Origin: Arbacia lixula
Lineage: Eukaryota; Echinodermata; Echinoidea; Arbacioida; Arbaciidae
Assembly: GCA_963669155.1 (NCBI GenBank)
Contig: OZ022593.1
Location: forward strand, 1,863,155 to 1,927,154
Length of the DNA stretch: 64,000 nucleotides
Reading direction: 5' to 3'
The translations under genes were made by a program, and so were the position numbers. Under the pieces are notes generated by a model, which was not told the origin of the DNA, ran no database searches, and worked only from the letters and a program-made list of their open reading frames with translations. Positions 32,044 to 43,502 of this stretch are shown here, piece after piece. Numbering within the stretch: position 1 is the stretch's first letter; every line of letters starts with the position of its first letter.

Positions 32044-32083
32044 TAGAAATTTATGGTACGCCGCGGAGTACCATAAATTTCTA
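32044..32083. repeat. 16-bp perfect hairpin
   Basis: TAGAAATTTATGGTAC (32044-32059) and its exact reverse complement (32068-32083) flank the loop GCCGCGGA. It lies 107 bp after exon 27. Confidence 0.85.
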
Positions 32084-32930
32084 TCATGATCTGCATCGAT
32101 CGGTTGCAAGTCCAATCCCCTCTCTCTAATCCACAGAGTTACGATTGATACCAATCACAAGTCAAGTTGTGATCTATCACAACTCTTTATAAGACAGAGT
32201 CCTGCTTTGAAAACCTCCTGTGTATAAGGGCCTTATATTTTGTATTGCTTGAACAACATTTCACATTGAAATCTGTAGCTTCTAAACCAAGAACAACTGC
32301 TGATTCTAAAGACCAGATTTATTGCCTTCCTGGGTCATGTTGCATGGAAATATTTGATTCCAATTCAGATTACCTCATGCATGTTTTCCTCAATCAGAAA
32401 AAAGTCAACATTGCTACATGTGAAGGATGAGCATGTTTACATTTCCTTGATTTATGCCTCCGCGTTGAAATATCTTGAGAACCATTAAACTGATTTGCTT
32501 CAGACTTTGTAACTGGATGGAATTCATGAACCTTTTAAAGATTGTGGTTAGATTGGACCTAGGTCATGGGTAAAAGTTCAACATACTTAGCAAAAGTTTC
32601 TGTCCAAAACTGCTTAGGTGATATCTCGAGAACCATTCAAACTTTGTAACTGTAGCTTTTAAAGATAGGGGTCAAATTGAACAGAGGTGAAAGGTCAATG
32701 ACCTTTGCAATAAAAACTTCATATATTTCTCCACACTAAATTCAAATGCAATCATGTAGTTCCAACTAAATATGGTACAAAGATAGATCATGATAAACGG
32801 AGGTTAACAATTAGCATGCTGCTTAAAATCCTTGAGAGGCCAAAAGTCACATTGAAAAAAAATCAATATTATCACAGTGTAAATGATGACCATGTTCACA
32901 TTGACTGTGTGTTCATTCCATCTGTTATAG

Positions 32931-33095
32931 AGGAGCTGGTCAAGGCTGGGGAGTGCCCTGCGGTAAGGTTTGCTGAGGGGACGTGCACGCGCAGAGTCAC
33001 AGAGTGCAGTGTGGACAGGGACTGCATGGTCAACAGAAAGTGCTGCTATGATGGCTGCGCATACAGGTGTCTCGACCCACTCCAAACAGACGAGA
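32931..33095 (+). CDS. Exon 28: WAP module 10
   Basis: Encodes KAGECPAVRFAEGTC, TECSVDRDCMVNRKCC, YDGCAYRCLDP. Complete eight-Cys WAP. Acceptor TTATAG (ends 32930), donor GTATGT (33096), phase 1/1. Last WAP before the antistasin block; the following intron hosts the BEL/Pao element. Confidence 0.92.
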
Positions 33096-33244
33096 GTATG
33101 TTCATGTTTTCATATCATCTCTCCAAAACTGATTCCTGAATCAAACAAAATGATGAACTGTAAGGAGGGGGGACTACTCCAGACCCCCGCCCCCTTCCAC
33201 AAAATAAGGGCACCTTTTAGAACTCATACATGATCTATACATTT

Positions 33245-34161
33245 TGTGGCTGCAATGAGGTTCAAACAATAAAAGCGAAGGACAAAGGCTTCGACAGGAA
33301 TCTGGTGTTGCAACTGGCTTGTTTAATCCCATGATTGTGATCGAGATTCCATGTGATTCCGTGAAAACTGTGAAAACACAAAACAGTTATCACAATAATA
33401 GTTATGCAAGTTTATAACTTCTTGTGTGCTAGATAAACTGCTGCTAGATTTCTGTGTATTACTCGTGCAAATATGCACCAATGGCACACCATATACATGT
33501 TTAAGTAAGCATAGCTTATCAGAGAAAACAATCTGGAAGTATAATCTTGATCTCAACACTAACCTCTCATTTGATGAAAACATGTAAATAAACTAGCTCA
33601 AATTTAACATTCATTATCAAGATGAACTCCCATAAACTAAATAAACTAGCTCCAATTCAACATTCATTATCAAAGATGAACTCCCATTTCAACTTCTCAA
33701 ATCCTTCAAACTTCTCAACAGCATGTAATGACCTTGACATGTCATTGACAGTGTACATTACTCAATCACATTCACTGTTCACATTATCTGAGTTTGAAAG
33801 TTCAAATTGAACAACAAATTTCTACTTTATGCTTTAACAATTCATGGCTTTCTTAAAACAAAATACCAGACTAACCTCTTTGCCTGCCTTTTACACACCA
33901 TTCAGGATCCACTTCCACAGCATTCTAGCGAAAGGGATCTCTGATCCTCATTACAACCCAAATCCAATCATGTTGGCTGCTGTCTTAATGTGTGTGTGCC
34001 AGTAAGTACTGGTATGCACACATGTAGTCAATTACCTAGGGAGTGCTATTACATAACCTTTGAAGGTGTGTCATCATGTACAATAATAAAACAAAGGAAC
34101 CAAATGACTTGAGCGCAAATAGTTTTAGGTGTACTTTCACCACAGGTGTACTTTCACTACA
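33245..34161 (-). repeat. BEL/Pao 3' LTR (left copy)
   Basis: 917 bp, starts TGTGGCTGCAATG and ends TTTCACTACA. In element orientation it is the 3' LTR. Small open frames inside it recur in the other LTR and are not genes. Confidence 0.95.
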
Positions 34162-35275
34162 TGGCTCCTTTAAATTAAGAATTAATTTACCCTATAGTAA
34201 TTGAAATCATTCGAATTGAATAAGACAGGTGACTGACTCATCTATGGGTTCGTCTACTCATAGCATCAGATTGATAATCTCAAACTCTGCACAGCACACT
34301 AAAATTCAAGATTCATTTCTTTGCTTGTTTACTCTGCCACAATGTAAGAAACAAAGAGAAGGTAAGTACTTCAATATATGAGAAGTGTGCAGTCATCAAA
34401 ATAACAGCGGATGCACTTTTCCAAATTTTGCAGAAAAGGGTGCAAATGTTGACAAGTCACTGTTCCATATATATACCTGACAATTACCTGTTAGTACATT
34501 GTACACATTTAAATACACTCAAAATAAAACAGAACTGATTCAACTTGAATCGCAATTCACATCACATGATTGAAAAGAAAAATCTATCCATTATACTACC
34601 TCGAATTAAAGCTGGAAATCTGAACACTACATTTCTCTATGACCCATATTCAACCAGGGACAAAATGATGTATAAGTGCACACTTTTTTCCAATTGAAGT
34701 GCACACAGGAACAAAATACAAGGCGTTGCATCTCATGAACCCCTTTTTGCTTTAAGAAAACAAAATACAAATGAGCAGTTCAATGAGTTATTCTGCTCAA
34801 AATTGGCGTTACACACAATTATTTACTTTCAAATCCTACTAGTCTCGATTTCATACCCATGCGTGAATACATAATGCATGAAATACAATTTGATATATTG
34901 ATCATCAATAAGACTAAAATCGCTCTCGACCTGCTGACTTCATGTAGTCTGCTAAATCAGACTCGTTTAGCAAAACAGATGATAGTGTAGTCTTGAATTC
35001 AGACATTGAATTACAAAGGGAAGCATTCAAGGAGAATTTGACATAATACTTTACAATCCTTCTGTAGTCGTATGTTATATCTCAACATTAAAAAAAAAAA
35101 TGTGTTTTTCATTACCAGTATCGGTAGTCTTGAGTTCAGTCTGTAAATTTCACATGCACTAAATAAGCGATTTAGAGTTCAAATCAGAGGCGAATATCCA
35201 GAGTTTGATTATGTGAGTCCCAGTTCGTAAGGCATAGTCTTAACATTTCAGTCCTGTTGGCTCCTTGGCTGGGAA
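34162..35275 (-). other. BEL/Pao 3' internal non-coding region
   Basis: 1.1 kb between the pol stop and the 3' LTR, without a credible frame. The LTR-proximal bases read AAAGGAGCCA in element orientation, a possible short polypurine tract. Confidence 0.7.
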
Positions 35276-38200
35276 TTATTCCTGGTCTGCATTAGGAACA
35301 AGAAGAACTAGCTTATGGACAGGGCGATCAAGGTAATTCACCGGGTTATTTCGTTTTCCCCTTTTGTCCAATTTCCTGTCCCCTACCGCGAGTCTTGCCT
35401 TGCGAACAAAGTCGTCCTTTGATTTGTATACCTCAACGATTCTTCCGAGAGGCCAAGCATTTCGGGGAGCGTTGTCGACTTTGATGATCACTACGTCTCC
35501 TACTTCCATGTTGCGACGTGGCTTCGTCCATTTCTGCCGCGCCTGCAGTAGACTGAGGAACTCTTTCCTCCAGCGACACCAGAATTCATTTGCTAAGTGT
35601 TGCACTCTTCGCCAACGTTTGCGCGCGTAGATGTCCTCTCGAGAAAAGCTTCCTGGAGGTGGTAGGATGACATTTGTCTTTTGAGTCAACAAATGATTAG
35701 GCGTCAGTGGAGATGGATGAGTGGGTTCATTCAGGAATTCAGTGGTCAGCGGGCGACTGTTCACGATGGCTGCCGCCTCACACATCAAGGTCCTCAGGGA
35801 CTCGTCGTCTAGTTGCTGACCTGTCTGATGGAGCAGAGCATCCAGGACTCGACGTATGGAGCGAATTTGTCTCTCCCACACTCCACCCATGTGGCTCGAA
35901 GCAGGTACGTTGAATTTGAAGGCGATTAGGTCGCATCCTCCCTTCAAAAGAAAGCCCCTGACTAGGGCCTCACTAGATTCAACACATCTCCTGAACTCTG
36001 CCTCAGCACCCACAAAGTTAGTGCCCCTGTCACATCTCAGTTGCTTTATGGGGCCTCTCAGGGAGATAAAACGTCTCAGAGCGTTGATGAAGGCATCCGT
36101 GGTGAGAGAGTTCAGAACTTCAATATGCACCCCTCTGGTTGCCATACAGGTGAAGATCAGTCCATAGCGCTTTAATTCTTTCCTTCCTTCTTTGATTAAC
36201 CATGGCCCAAAGACATCAACTCCAGTGTACGTGAATGGCGGTGCCGGGGTAAGACGGTCTTCAGGTAAGTCAGCCATTTTCTGTACTTGTAGAGGTTGTC
36301 TGAGTTTGCGACAAGTCACGCACTGGGAGATGAATTTCGAGACAAAGTTGCTGCAACCCAAGATCCAATATCCCTTCGTTCTGAGATGGTTGATTGTCAT
36401 ACCCCTTCCTCCGTAAGCGACATCAGCATGGCATTGAGATACTATTAACTCGGTGAGATGGGTTTGAGGTAGGATGGCGGGGTGTTTGCTTTCGAATGAG
36501 ATGTCAGACCTTCTCAGTCGTCCCCCTACCCTCAGGATGCCATCACCATCTATGAAGGGGTCAAGGCGTTGAAGAGGGTTATTGACCTTGTAACGACGTC
36601 TTCTTTCTCTTTCGCTTTCATGTTCATTACCCTCTACAACTTTCATTCCCTCTAGGGTCTTTCTTTGAGTTAGCTTTATGATCTCCCTTTCCGCTTGAAG
36701 CAGAAGTCTGGTGGATAGTGGTTCCATCACTACTTTGTTGGCATCAAGGTATTCCTCTCCAGCATTACGTCGTGCTTGGCAACGTTTCCGTAGGTGTGAT
36801 CTGAGACGAAGACAGTTCGCGACAGCCCTCTTTGCCCGATGCCAACTGGATAGATGATCGAACCTTTCCAACTCAAGGCCGTCTACTTTCTGCAGAGAGG
36901 CATGGGTCTGACACTTCACTTCAGGATCTCCAGGAAGCATGACCGCTTCCTCCTCTGTCTCATCTGGAATTTCCTTTTCCCAAAGGAAGTCTGGCCCTGT
37001 GAACCACTTTGATGCCTCAACTTGATCGATCATGAGTCCTCGTGATGCTCCATCAGCTGGATTTTCTTTAGAGCTGATGTGCCGCCACTGCAAAGGTGAT
37101 GATTCGTCTCTGATCTGGCGTACTCTATTTGCGACGAACACATGAAAGCGTCTGGCTTCATTCTTGATGTAGCCTAGAACTACCCGGCTGTCGGTCCAAA
37201 AATGCTCTCTATCAATGTTGAGATCCAGTTCAGATTGAAGGAATGAGCTCATTCTCACTGAGAGGGTAGCTGCGGAGAGCTCCAACCTTGGTACCGTGAC
37301 CATCTTGATGGGAGCAACTCTGGATTTGCCGATCACCAATGCACAATGTATCTCTCCACATTCATTTGTCAATCTCAGGTAAGTACAGTGACCGTAACCC
37401 ACGTTGCTGGCGTCACAGAAATGGTGAAGCTCTGAAGTCTTGATTTCTCCAAAGTCTTTGGGCTTGTAGCATCTGTCAATGGAGAGCCTCTCAAGTTTGA
37501 GAATGTTAGCTTTCCACTTGTTCCACTTGGCTTGCAGCACATCAGAAAGTGGATCGTCCCATGCGGCTGAATTTCTACACAGTTCTTGAAGTATCAGCTT
37601 CCCAGGCAGCAGAAGTGGGGCCAACAGTCCGAGGGGATCATACACTGACATAACTGTCGACAGGACACCTCTCCTGGTCAGCGGCTTGTCTTGGAAGGTC
37701 ATCCTAAAGCGAAATGTATCTGACTCGACACACCATTGAACCCCCAGTGCTTTCTCGACAGGAAGATGATCATCCAGAAGGTTCAATTCTTTGACTTCCT
37801 TGGCTCTATCATCTACCGGAACTGAGTCTAGTACCTTCCTGGAGTTAGAGACGACTTTGTGAACATGTAATCCTCCATGCTCACACATCTTCTTGGTCTT
37901 TGAGATCAGTTCAATGGCCTCTTCCTCTGTTGCTACGGCTTTCAGCCCGTCATCAACGTAGAAGTCTCGCTGGATGAACTTGGCTGCGTCTTTCCCGATC
38001 ACCTCTGCCCTGTCTGTAGCTATCTGTTTCAGACCAAAGTTCGAACATCCAGGGGAGGAGGCTGCGCCAAACAGATGCACATTCATGCGATGATCGACAG
38101 GCTCTTGACGGTAGTCCCCATTCGGCCACCAAAGGAAGCGCAAGTAGTCTCGGTGTTCTTTGTTAACGTGAAACTGGTGAAACATCTCCTTTATGTCGCA

Positions 38201-40942
38201 CATGAAGGCGATGTTCTCCTTCCTGAATCTACACAGAACTCCGGCTAGTGCGTTGGTCAAGTCAGGACCCGTCAGAAGATGAGAGTTCAAGCACTCTCCC
38301 TTGAACTGTGAGCTGCAGTCGAATACCACTCTGAGTTTCTTTGGTTGCTGAACTCCGTGATGAGGAATATACCATAGCTTGCCTGCTTCACCTGATTCAA
38401 ACACCCTTTCAGCATACCCTTTGTGAAGGAGGTTGTCTATTTGCTGGACGTACTGCTGGTAGTAGGTGTCGTCGTTTTCAAACTTCCTCTTCAGGTGACT
38501 CAGACGTTTAATAGCCACGAATCTGTTATTAGGTAGTAGAGGCTCCTCTTTGTCCTTGAAGGGTAGTGGCATCTCATAATGCCCACTCTGTGTCATGTGA
38601 ATCTCCTTCTGCATTAGCCTAATGAACTTCACATCGTTCTGTGAATAGGGTTTCCTTTTCCTGTCTGGTGTGAAGTCTGCCTCCAGAAGTCGGATGACAT
38701 GAAGAGGAGCTATTTCTTCCTTCATTGTAGCTGGATGCGTAAATATCACTTCTGATCGATGTCCCTTCAGCTGTACCTCCTCAGGCACAGCTCGAACCGT
38801 CGTACGATGGCTCACACCAATAGGATCATCTTGACTGTCAGCATATCCTGCCTTCACTGTGCCCACAATGCTCCACCCTAAGTCAGTCTGGACTGCATAT
38901 GGACCTCTATCATCGGGAGAGTGGATAACAGCACGTGGAGCGAGAGCCTTGGCACAATCGTAGCCTATCAAGAGACCAATTTCAACGTCCTGGAGGGGAG
39001 CTATCTTGTCTGCAACCCTGGACAGATGTTGAAAAGATCTTGCTATTTCTGGAGTAGGGATATGGTGTCTATCTGCTGGCATGATGTCTCTTGTGTAGGT
39101 AGGAGGGAGGCTGATGATCTTCGCCGAGTCGTCAAAGGCTTTTACTTTGAGGCCAGTCACCCTTTCACTTGTTATTCTCTCATTCGCCTTGGTCATGGTA
39201 GAGAGAAGCAAGTTCACTTCAGTCCCTTCAATCCTCATTGCCTCCTTTGTATCAGTCAGAATGAAGGATGTGTCTGACTGAGTGTCCAGCAGAGCGTAGA
39301 TTAATCTGTCTTCATGGCAGGATTCATGTGAAAGCCACACAGGAACAATCATGGATGACTTTGTAGAATAACTGGAATCCGAATTTGACGCACGAGAAGT
39401 TGACTCCAGTGTTTCCTTGACATCCCTTTCTTTCTTGGCGTTCTGTTTTCGTTGCTTCCACTCGTCATCGTGTAGAGCGGTAGGGTGCTTCCTTTTACAA
39501 GAAGAGCATGTGTCTCTCTTCCTGCATTCCTCTGATACATGTCCTCTCCTTAAGCACCCGAAGCAGAGACCATTATTTCTGACGATTTGTGTCTTCTGGT
39601 CCATCGTCTGTGACATAAAGGAGGAGCATTCTGCGAGGTGGTGCTGACCCTTGCAGAAAACGCAAGTGGTTCTCTTCTCCGCAGATCCTTCTGTTTTCAT
39701 GAAGCCGGAGGCAGCTGGTCTCTTCCTTTCCTTGGTTTGCAACGATTGGAGAGAAGTAATAGGGTCGCATGCAATTGCGGCCTCTGCATTGATGAAGCTT
39801 GTGAAGATAGTGAAGGGTGGGAATGTCCCCCACTCTTGTCGCCAGTTTGCAGCCTTTCTACTCCACTTCACGACGAGCCATTCTGGGAGCTTCATCAGCA
39901 GCTTTCTGTTCTCTCTTTCATCGTCAAGATGACTTAAACGAACATGTTTAGAAGCGGTGTCACACTGCTTCAAGAAGTCTCCCAGTCTTCTTAGGCCTGC
40001 TGCATCTCTTGACCCCACCTTTGGCCAGGAGTCCAGCTTGTCGCGATAGGCATTGGATACTACAAAAGGATCTCCGTATCTCTGCTCCAGTGCCTTCTTT
40101 GCCTCGTCGTATCCAGCGACGTCTCCTATCATTGAATAACCTTGAACCAAGGATTTCGGCTCGCCAGAGAGATACTTTAAGAGGAAGTAGAACCGCTCTC
40201 CACCGGGAGTTCCGCGCTGCTCGATCAGAGCATCGTAGCTTCTCCTCCATGTCGTATAGTCCAGCGGGTTACCGGAGAATATTCCCGGTTCTGGAAGAGG
40301 TAGTCTGTTGTAGCAGAGCAGTTCCTTCAAACTGTTGGCGAGGGTGTCATGATTATTAGAGTTGTCAGCAAGCTGCCTTTGAAATGGAGACCCAACATCA
40401 TCTTTCTGTGGTACATGCTCTATAGGAGGAGCCAGGTCATCCATCTTAGTTGCAGATCTCACTGGAGGACCACCAACATCTTTGTCAGCTGCACTCGTTA
40501 CTTGAGAAGTGACTGATGCTTGATTGTTGATCCATCCTTGAACTCTTCTTTTGGATGATCTGGCTGATTTTGAAGAGAGACTTGGTTCCCTCATCTGTAT
40601 TATTGTTCTCATGGTCTCTCTCATTAAAGATGAGTGCTCTTCTTCCATCTCTTCTAGCCTGTCTTCACTATCATCGTCTGGATTTGCTGTAGGAGGTAAA
40701 GCTGTAAGCTCTTCTTGTGCAGAAATGGCCTTATCCATAGCCTCCTGCAATAGGTTGCGGGATTCTTTAATCACCTCGATCTTGACGTCATCTTCAACTA
40801 TGAGTTGTCTGTGTTTGTTTGCCCTTCTCCTCCAAAGTCGAACGGCATCTTTCCAAGTCTTGATTGTGACGTCAGCTTGGTGCTGTAGACCCCTGTCTGT
40901 GGGTCTTCTATCCCTTCTACTCTCATCTCTTCCTTCAGACAT
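35276..40942 (-). CDS. BEL/Pao gag-pol polyprotein (1,888 residues, intact)
   Basis: Single uninterrupted frame. Order by approximate residue: gag region with a charged N-terminus (1-400); zinc-knuckle-like Cys/His cluster (about 427-490, CVFCKGQHH, LCFGCLRRGH); aspartic protease with LLDTQSDTSF (about 551); reverse transcriptase with the YVDD catalytic motif (about 990); RNase H with FCDAS and FWTDSR (about 1174 and 1250); integrase zinc-binding region with CVTCRK (about 1520); integrase core with GVDVFGPW, LRCDRGTNF and GGVWER (about 1575, 1635, 1685). The domain order is that of BEL/Pao elements. Its mobilisation state cannot be judged from sequence. Confidence 0.95.
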   Translation of the reverse strand: MSEGRDESRRDRRPTDRGLQHQADVTIKTWKDAVRLWRRRANKHRQLIVEDDVKIEVIKESRNLLQEAMDKAISAQEELTALPPTANPDDDSEDRLEEMEEEHSSLMRETMRTIIQMREPSLSSKSARSSKRRVQGWINNQASVTSQVTSAADKDVGGPPVRSATKMDDLAPPIEHVPQKDDVGSPFQRQLADNSNNHDTLANSLKELLCYNRLPLPEPGIFSGNPLDYTTWRRSYDALIEQRGTPGGERFYFLLKYLSGEPKSLVQGYSMIGDVAGYDEAKKALEQRYGDPFVVSNAYRDKLDSWPKVGSRDAAGLRRLGDFLKQCDTASKHVRLSHLDDERENRKLLMKLPEWLVVKWSRKAANWRQEWGTFPPFTIFTSFINAEAAIACDPITSLQSLQTKERKRPAASGFMKTEGSAEKRTTCVFCKGQHHLAECSSFMSQTMDQKTQIVRNNGLCFGCLRRGHVSEECRKRDTCSSCKRKHPTALHDDEWKQRKQNAKKERDVKETLESTSRASNSDSSYSTKSSMIVPVWLSHESCHEDRLIYALLDTQSDTSFILTDTKEAMRIEGTEVNLLLSTMTKANERITSERVTGLKVKAFDDSAKIISLPPTYTRDIMPADRHHIPTPEIARSFQHLSRVADKIAPLQDVEIGLLIGYDCAKALAPRAVIHSPDDRGPYAVQTDLGWSIVGTVKAGYADSQDDPIGVSHRTTVRAVPEEVQLKGHRSEVIFTHPATMKEEIAPLHVIRLLEADFTPDRKRKPYSQNDVKFIRLMQKEIHMTQSGHYEMPLPFKDKEEPLLPNNRFVAIKRLSHLKRKFENDDTYYQQYVQQIDNLLHKGYAERVFESGEAGKLWYIPHHGVQQPKKLRVVFDCSSQFKGECLNSHLLTGPDLTNALAGVLCRFRKENIAFMCDIKEMFHQFHVNKEHRDYLRFLWWPNGDYRQEPVDHRMNVHLFGAASSPGCSNFGLKQIATDRAEVIGKDAAKFIQRDFYVDDGLKAVATEEEAIELISKTKKMCEHGGLHVHKVVSNSRKVLDSVPVDDRAKEVKELNLLDDHLPVEKALGVQWCVESDTFRFRMTFQDKPLTRRGVLSTVMSVYDPLGLLAPLLLPGKLILQELCRNSAAWDDPLSDVLQAKWNKWKANILKLERLSIDRCYKPKDFGEIKTSELHHFCDASNVGYGHCTYLRLTNECGEIHCALVIGKSRVAPIKMVTVPRLELSAATLSVRMSSFLQSELDLNIDREHFWTDSRVVLGYIKNEARRFHVFVANRVRQIRDESSPLQWRHISSKENPADGASRGLMIDQVEASKWFTGPDFLWEKEIPDETEEEAVMLPGDPEVKCQTHASLQKVDGLELERFDHLSSWHRAKRAVANCLRLRSHLRKRCQARRNAGEEYLDANKVVMEPLSTRLLLQAEREIIKLTQRKTLEGMKVVEGNEHESERERRRRYKVNNPLQRLDPFIDGDGILRVGGRLRRSDISFESKHPAILPQTHLTELIVSQCHADVAYGGRGMTINHLRTKGYWILGCSNFVSKFISQCVTCRKLRQPLQVQKMADLPEDRLTPAPPFTYTGVDVFGPWLIKEGRKELKRYGLIFTCMATRGVHIEVLNSLTTDAFINALRRFISLRGPIKQLRCDRGTNFVGAEAEFRRCVESSEALVRGFLLKGGCDLIAFKFNVPASSHMGGVWERQIRSIRRVLDALLHQTGQQLDDESLRTLMCEAAAIVNSRPLTTEFLNEPTHPSPLTPNHLLTQKTNVILPPPGSFSREDIYARKRWRRVQHLANEFWCRWRKEFLSLLQARQKWTKPRRNMEVGDVVIIKVDNAPRNAWPLGRIVEVYKSKDDFVRKARLAVGDRKLDKRGKRNNPVNYLDRPVHKLVLLVPNADQE

Positions 40943-41153
40943 GATGAAGATCTCTTTAATGATGGAAGATTCGCTCTACAATCAATCTGCTAGTATTATA
41001 CTGCCACTACTGCATTCTACTGCATTCTACTGCATTCAACTGCTAGCATTCTTCTGGTTCATTATGAGTGTTCTCATTGTTGGTTTGCTGGATACAGTTT
41101 TTCACTCGTAAAACTTCGCAAAGTCTTTACTCAAAGAACCAAAGAGTTTTCAC
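40943..41153 (-). other. BEL/Pao 5' leader
   Basis: 211 bp between the 5' LTR and the gag start. The primer-binding site should lie next to position 41153; I could not match it to a tRNA 3' end. It includes a short TGCATTCTAC triplication near 41010. Confidence 0.6.
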
Positions 41154-42070
41154 TGTGGCTGCAATGAGGTTCAAACAATAAAAGCGAAGGACAAAGGCTT
41201 CGACAGGAATCTGGTGTTGTAACTGGCTTGTTTAATCCCATGATTGTGATCGAGATTCCATGTGATTCCGTGAAAACTGTGAAAACACAAAACAGTTATC
41301 ACAATAATAGTTATGCAAGTTTATAACTTCTTGTGTGCTAGATAAACTGCTGCTAGATTTCTGTGTATTACTCGTGCAAATATGCACCAATGGCACACCA
41401 TATACATGTTTAAGTAAGCATAGCTTATCAGAGAAAACAATCTGGAAGTATAATCTTGATCTCAACACTAACCTCTCATTTGATGAAAACATGTAAATAA
41501 ACTAGCTCAAATTTAACATTCATTATCAAGATGAACTCCCATAAACTAAATAAACTAGCTCCAATTCAACATTCATTATCAAAGATGAACTCCCATTTCA
41601 ACTTCTCAAATCCTTCAAACTTCTCAACAGCATGTAATGACCTTGACATGTCATTGACAGTGTACATTACTCAATCACATTCACTGTTCACATTATCTGA
41701 GTTTGAAAGTTCAAATTGAACAACAAATTTCTACTTTATGCTTTAACAATTCATGGCTTTCTTAAAACAAAATACCAGACTAACCTCTTTGCCTGCCTTT
41801 TACACACCATTCAGGATCCACTTCCACAGCATTCTAGCGAAAGGGATCTCTGATCCTCATTACAACCCAAATCCAATCATGTTGGCTGCTGTCTTAATGT
41901 GTGTGTGCCAGTAAGTACTGGTATGCACACATGTAGTCAATTACCTAGGGAGTGCTATTACATAACCTTTGAAGGTGTGTCATCATGTACAATAATAAAA
42001 CAAAGGAACCAAATGACTTGAGCGCAAATAGTTTTAGGTGTACTTTCACCACAGGTGTACTTTCACTACA
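41154..42070 (-). repeat. BEL/Pao 5' LTR (right copy)
   Basis: Direct repeat of 33245-34161 with the same ends, one substitution and no indels. Confidence 0.95.
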
Positions 42071-42109
42071 CATTTAAAGTCACTTCATGCTGTATTCTGC
42101 AATGATTTA

Positions 42110-42913
42110 GTTCTATTCATAATTTTGACTCATTTCTTGAAGTGGTAATTGTGTATGGTGTCACTTCATTCAATTTTTTAACTGTTCATTCCCATAACTC
42201 ACAACATCCCACTTTTTTTCTGTGATCAATTGTCATATTTCAGCAAAAATTACTTCATTGCTATGTAGAGAGAATGCAATGAGAATGAACAAAGTCAAGG
42301 CCAAATCAATAATGCAATCCACTATTAATTTCACAATAGATTTGTTATGTGTCATTTTGAATTCTGCAATAGTCTCCTATTTCAATTACCACTTCGCCAA
42401 ATTCAAAGACTACAAACTATTCAAAATTCAGCAGCACGACTTGTTACACGTACGAGGAAACATGCTTCAATATCCCCTGTCTTACGTAATTTACATTGGT
42501 TACCAGTCCAGTCTCGCATCAAGTTCAAGATATTGTTATTAGCCTATGAATGTTTTCATGGATTAGCTCCTGCTTATCTATATGACTTACTGTATACAAA
42601 CCAACACAAAATCTTCGATCATGTAAAAAGAATTTGTTTATTGTTCCTCCTATACTTACACGAACATATGGTGAACGTTCATTTGCCCATGCTGCTCCAG
42701 TTTTATGGAATAGCCTCCCTGACAGTCTTAGGAATATTAACGCCCTAGATAGGTTTAAGTCTGCTCTTAAAACACACTTATTCCAAATGGCAAAATGATT
42801 TAAGGAACTCAGTAACCTCATTTCTCTTTTTCTTTGCTCCTTGAAGCGCATAGAGACTTTCTTATGTATATGTGTTATGCGCTATATAAGAATGGTTTAT
42901 TATTATTATTAGA
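42110..42913 (+). pseudogene. CR1/L2-like LINE 3' end, frameshifted
   Basis: Translation gives FCNSLLFQLPLRQIQRLQ, IQNSAARLVT, LRNLHWLPVQSRIKFKIL and LLAYECFHGLAPAYL, a typical C-terminal reverse-transcriptase tail. A frameshift near 42615 moves the remaining APVLWNSLPDSLRNI-like part to another frame. It ends in a TATTATTATTATT tail, as in 3' ends of this LINE type. Starts just outside the BEL target duplication. Confidence 0.85.
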
Positions 42914-43310
42914 TTCTCACTCAAGAAGTATTATAAATCTTGGTTCATTTACCATAATACTGCAATATTACAGATGCAAGTCGGTAAGCAAGTTTCCAAT
43001 GATACTAGCTTAAAACACTCTTCATATTCACAAACAAAGCTGAAGTATTGTGGCACTTTGGATGTTATGATATTTTTGATGTAGATGAAGTTTGAAGTTT
43101 GAAGTTTATTTATTATTTCTGACGACCCCTTTCGAGGCATGAGAAATACATAGTAACTTGTACAATACAATTTATAGTATACACATTTGTTTTCTTTAAG
43201 AAAAAGAAAGGAAAACAGTTTCAAAATACATGTACATGTAATAGTATTTGTAATATTTACAAGTATTCACAGAAGCAATGTATTACATTTATTTAATGTA
43301 TTTGTATTAG

Positions 43311-43502
43311 ATGCGCCATGCACCGACATCCAGGAGTCATGTGACCGTGTCTGTCCCGAGGGCTTTGCGACCTACAGACAGTGTGAGGTCTGTCAGTGCA
43401 GCTGGTGGTGCCTGTTCCGCCCCACAGAGTGCCCCTTCGAGTGCCCCTATGGGTACGCCACCGACCTCCGAGGGTGCAAGATGTGTGAATGCAAGAGAGC
43501 TG
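43311..43502 (+). CDS. Exon 29: antistasin-like modules 1 and 2
   Basis: Two repeats in one exon: QESCDRVCPEGFATYRQC with EVCQC, and TECPFECPYGYATDLRGC with KMCEC. The pattern C-x3-C-x-[YF]G[YF]AT-x-GC-x2-C-x-C matches antistasin-type inhibitor repeats, as in CRIM1 and leech inhibitors of coagulation proteases. Acceptor GTATTAG (ends 43310), donor GTAGGT (43503) followed by a long G-run, phase 1/1. Confidence 0.9.

Larger units (their letters stand above)
33245..42070 (-). mobile_element. Full-length BEL/Pao LTR retrotransposon, antisense to host gene
   Basis: 8,826 bp with two 917-bp LTRs, TG...CA ends, a 5-bp target duplication CATTT (33240-33244, 42071-42075) and one intact gag-pol frame. 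The LTRs align without gaps over 7,909 bp of offset and differ at one position I could find (33311 C, 41220 T). That implies recent insertion. No env-like frame was seen. Confidence 0.95.

Noticed and set aside
33323-33810. Two small proteins with identical copies at 41232-41719
   Set aside because: They lie inside the LTRs and are duplicated only because the LTRs are. No independent evidence of coding.
41130-41153. Primer-binding site TGGTTCTTTGAG in element orientation
   Set aside because: It begins about 12 bases inside the LTR border rather than next to it, and I could not match it to a tRNA end from sequence alone.
33096-43310. Gene boundary between the WAP and antistasin blocks
   Set aside because: No stop-containing terminal exon follows exon 28 and no signal-peptide exon precedes exon 29. 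Phases match, so one gene is simpler, though not proved.
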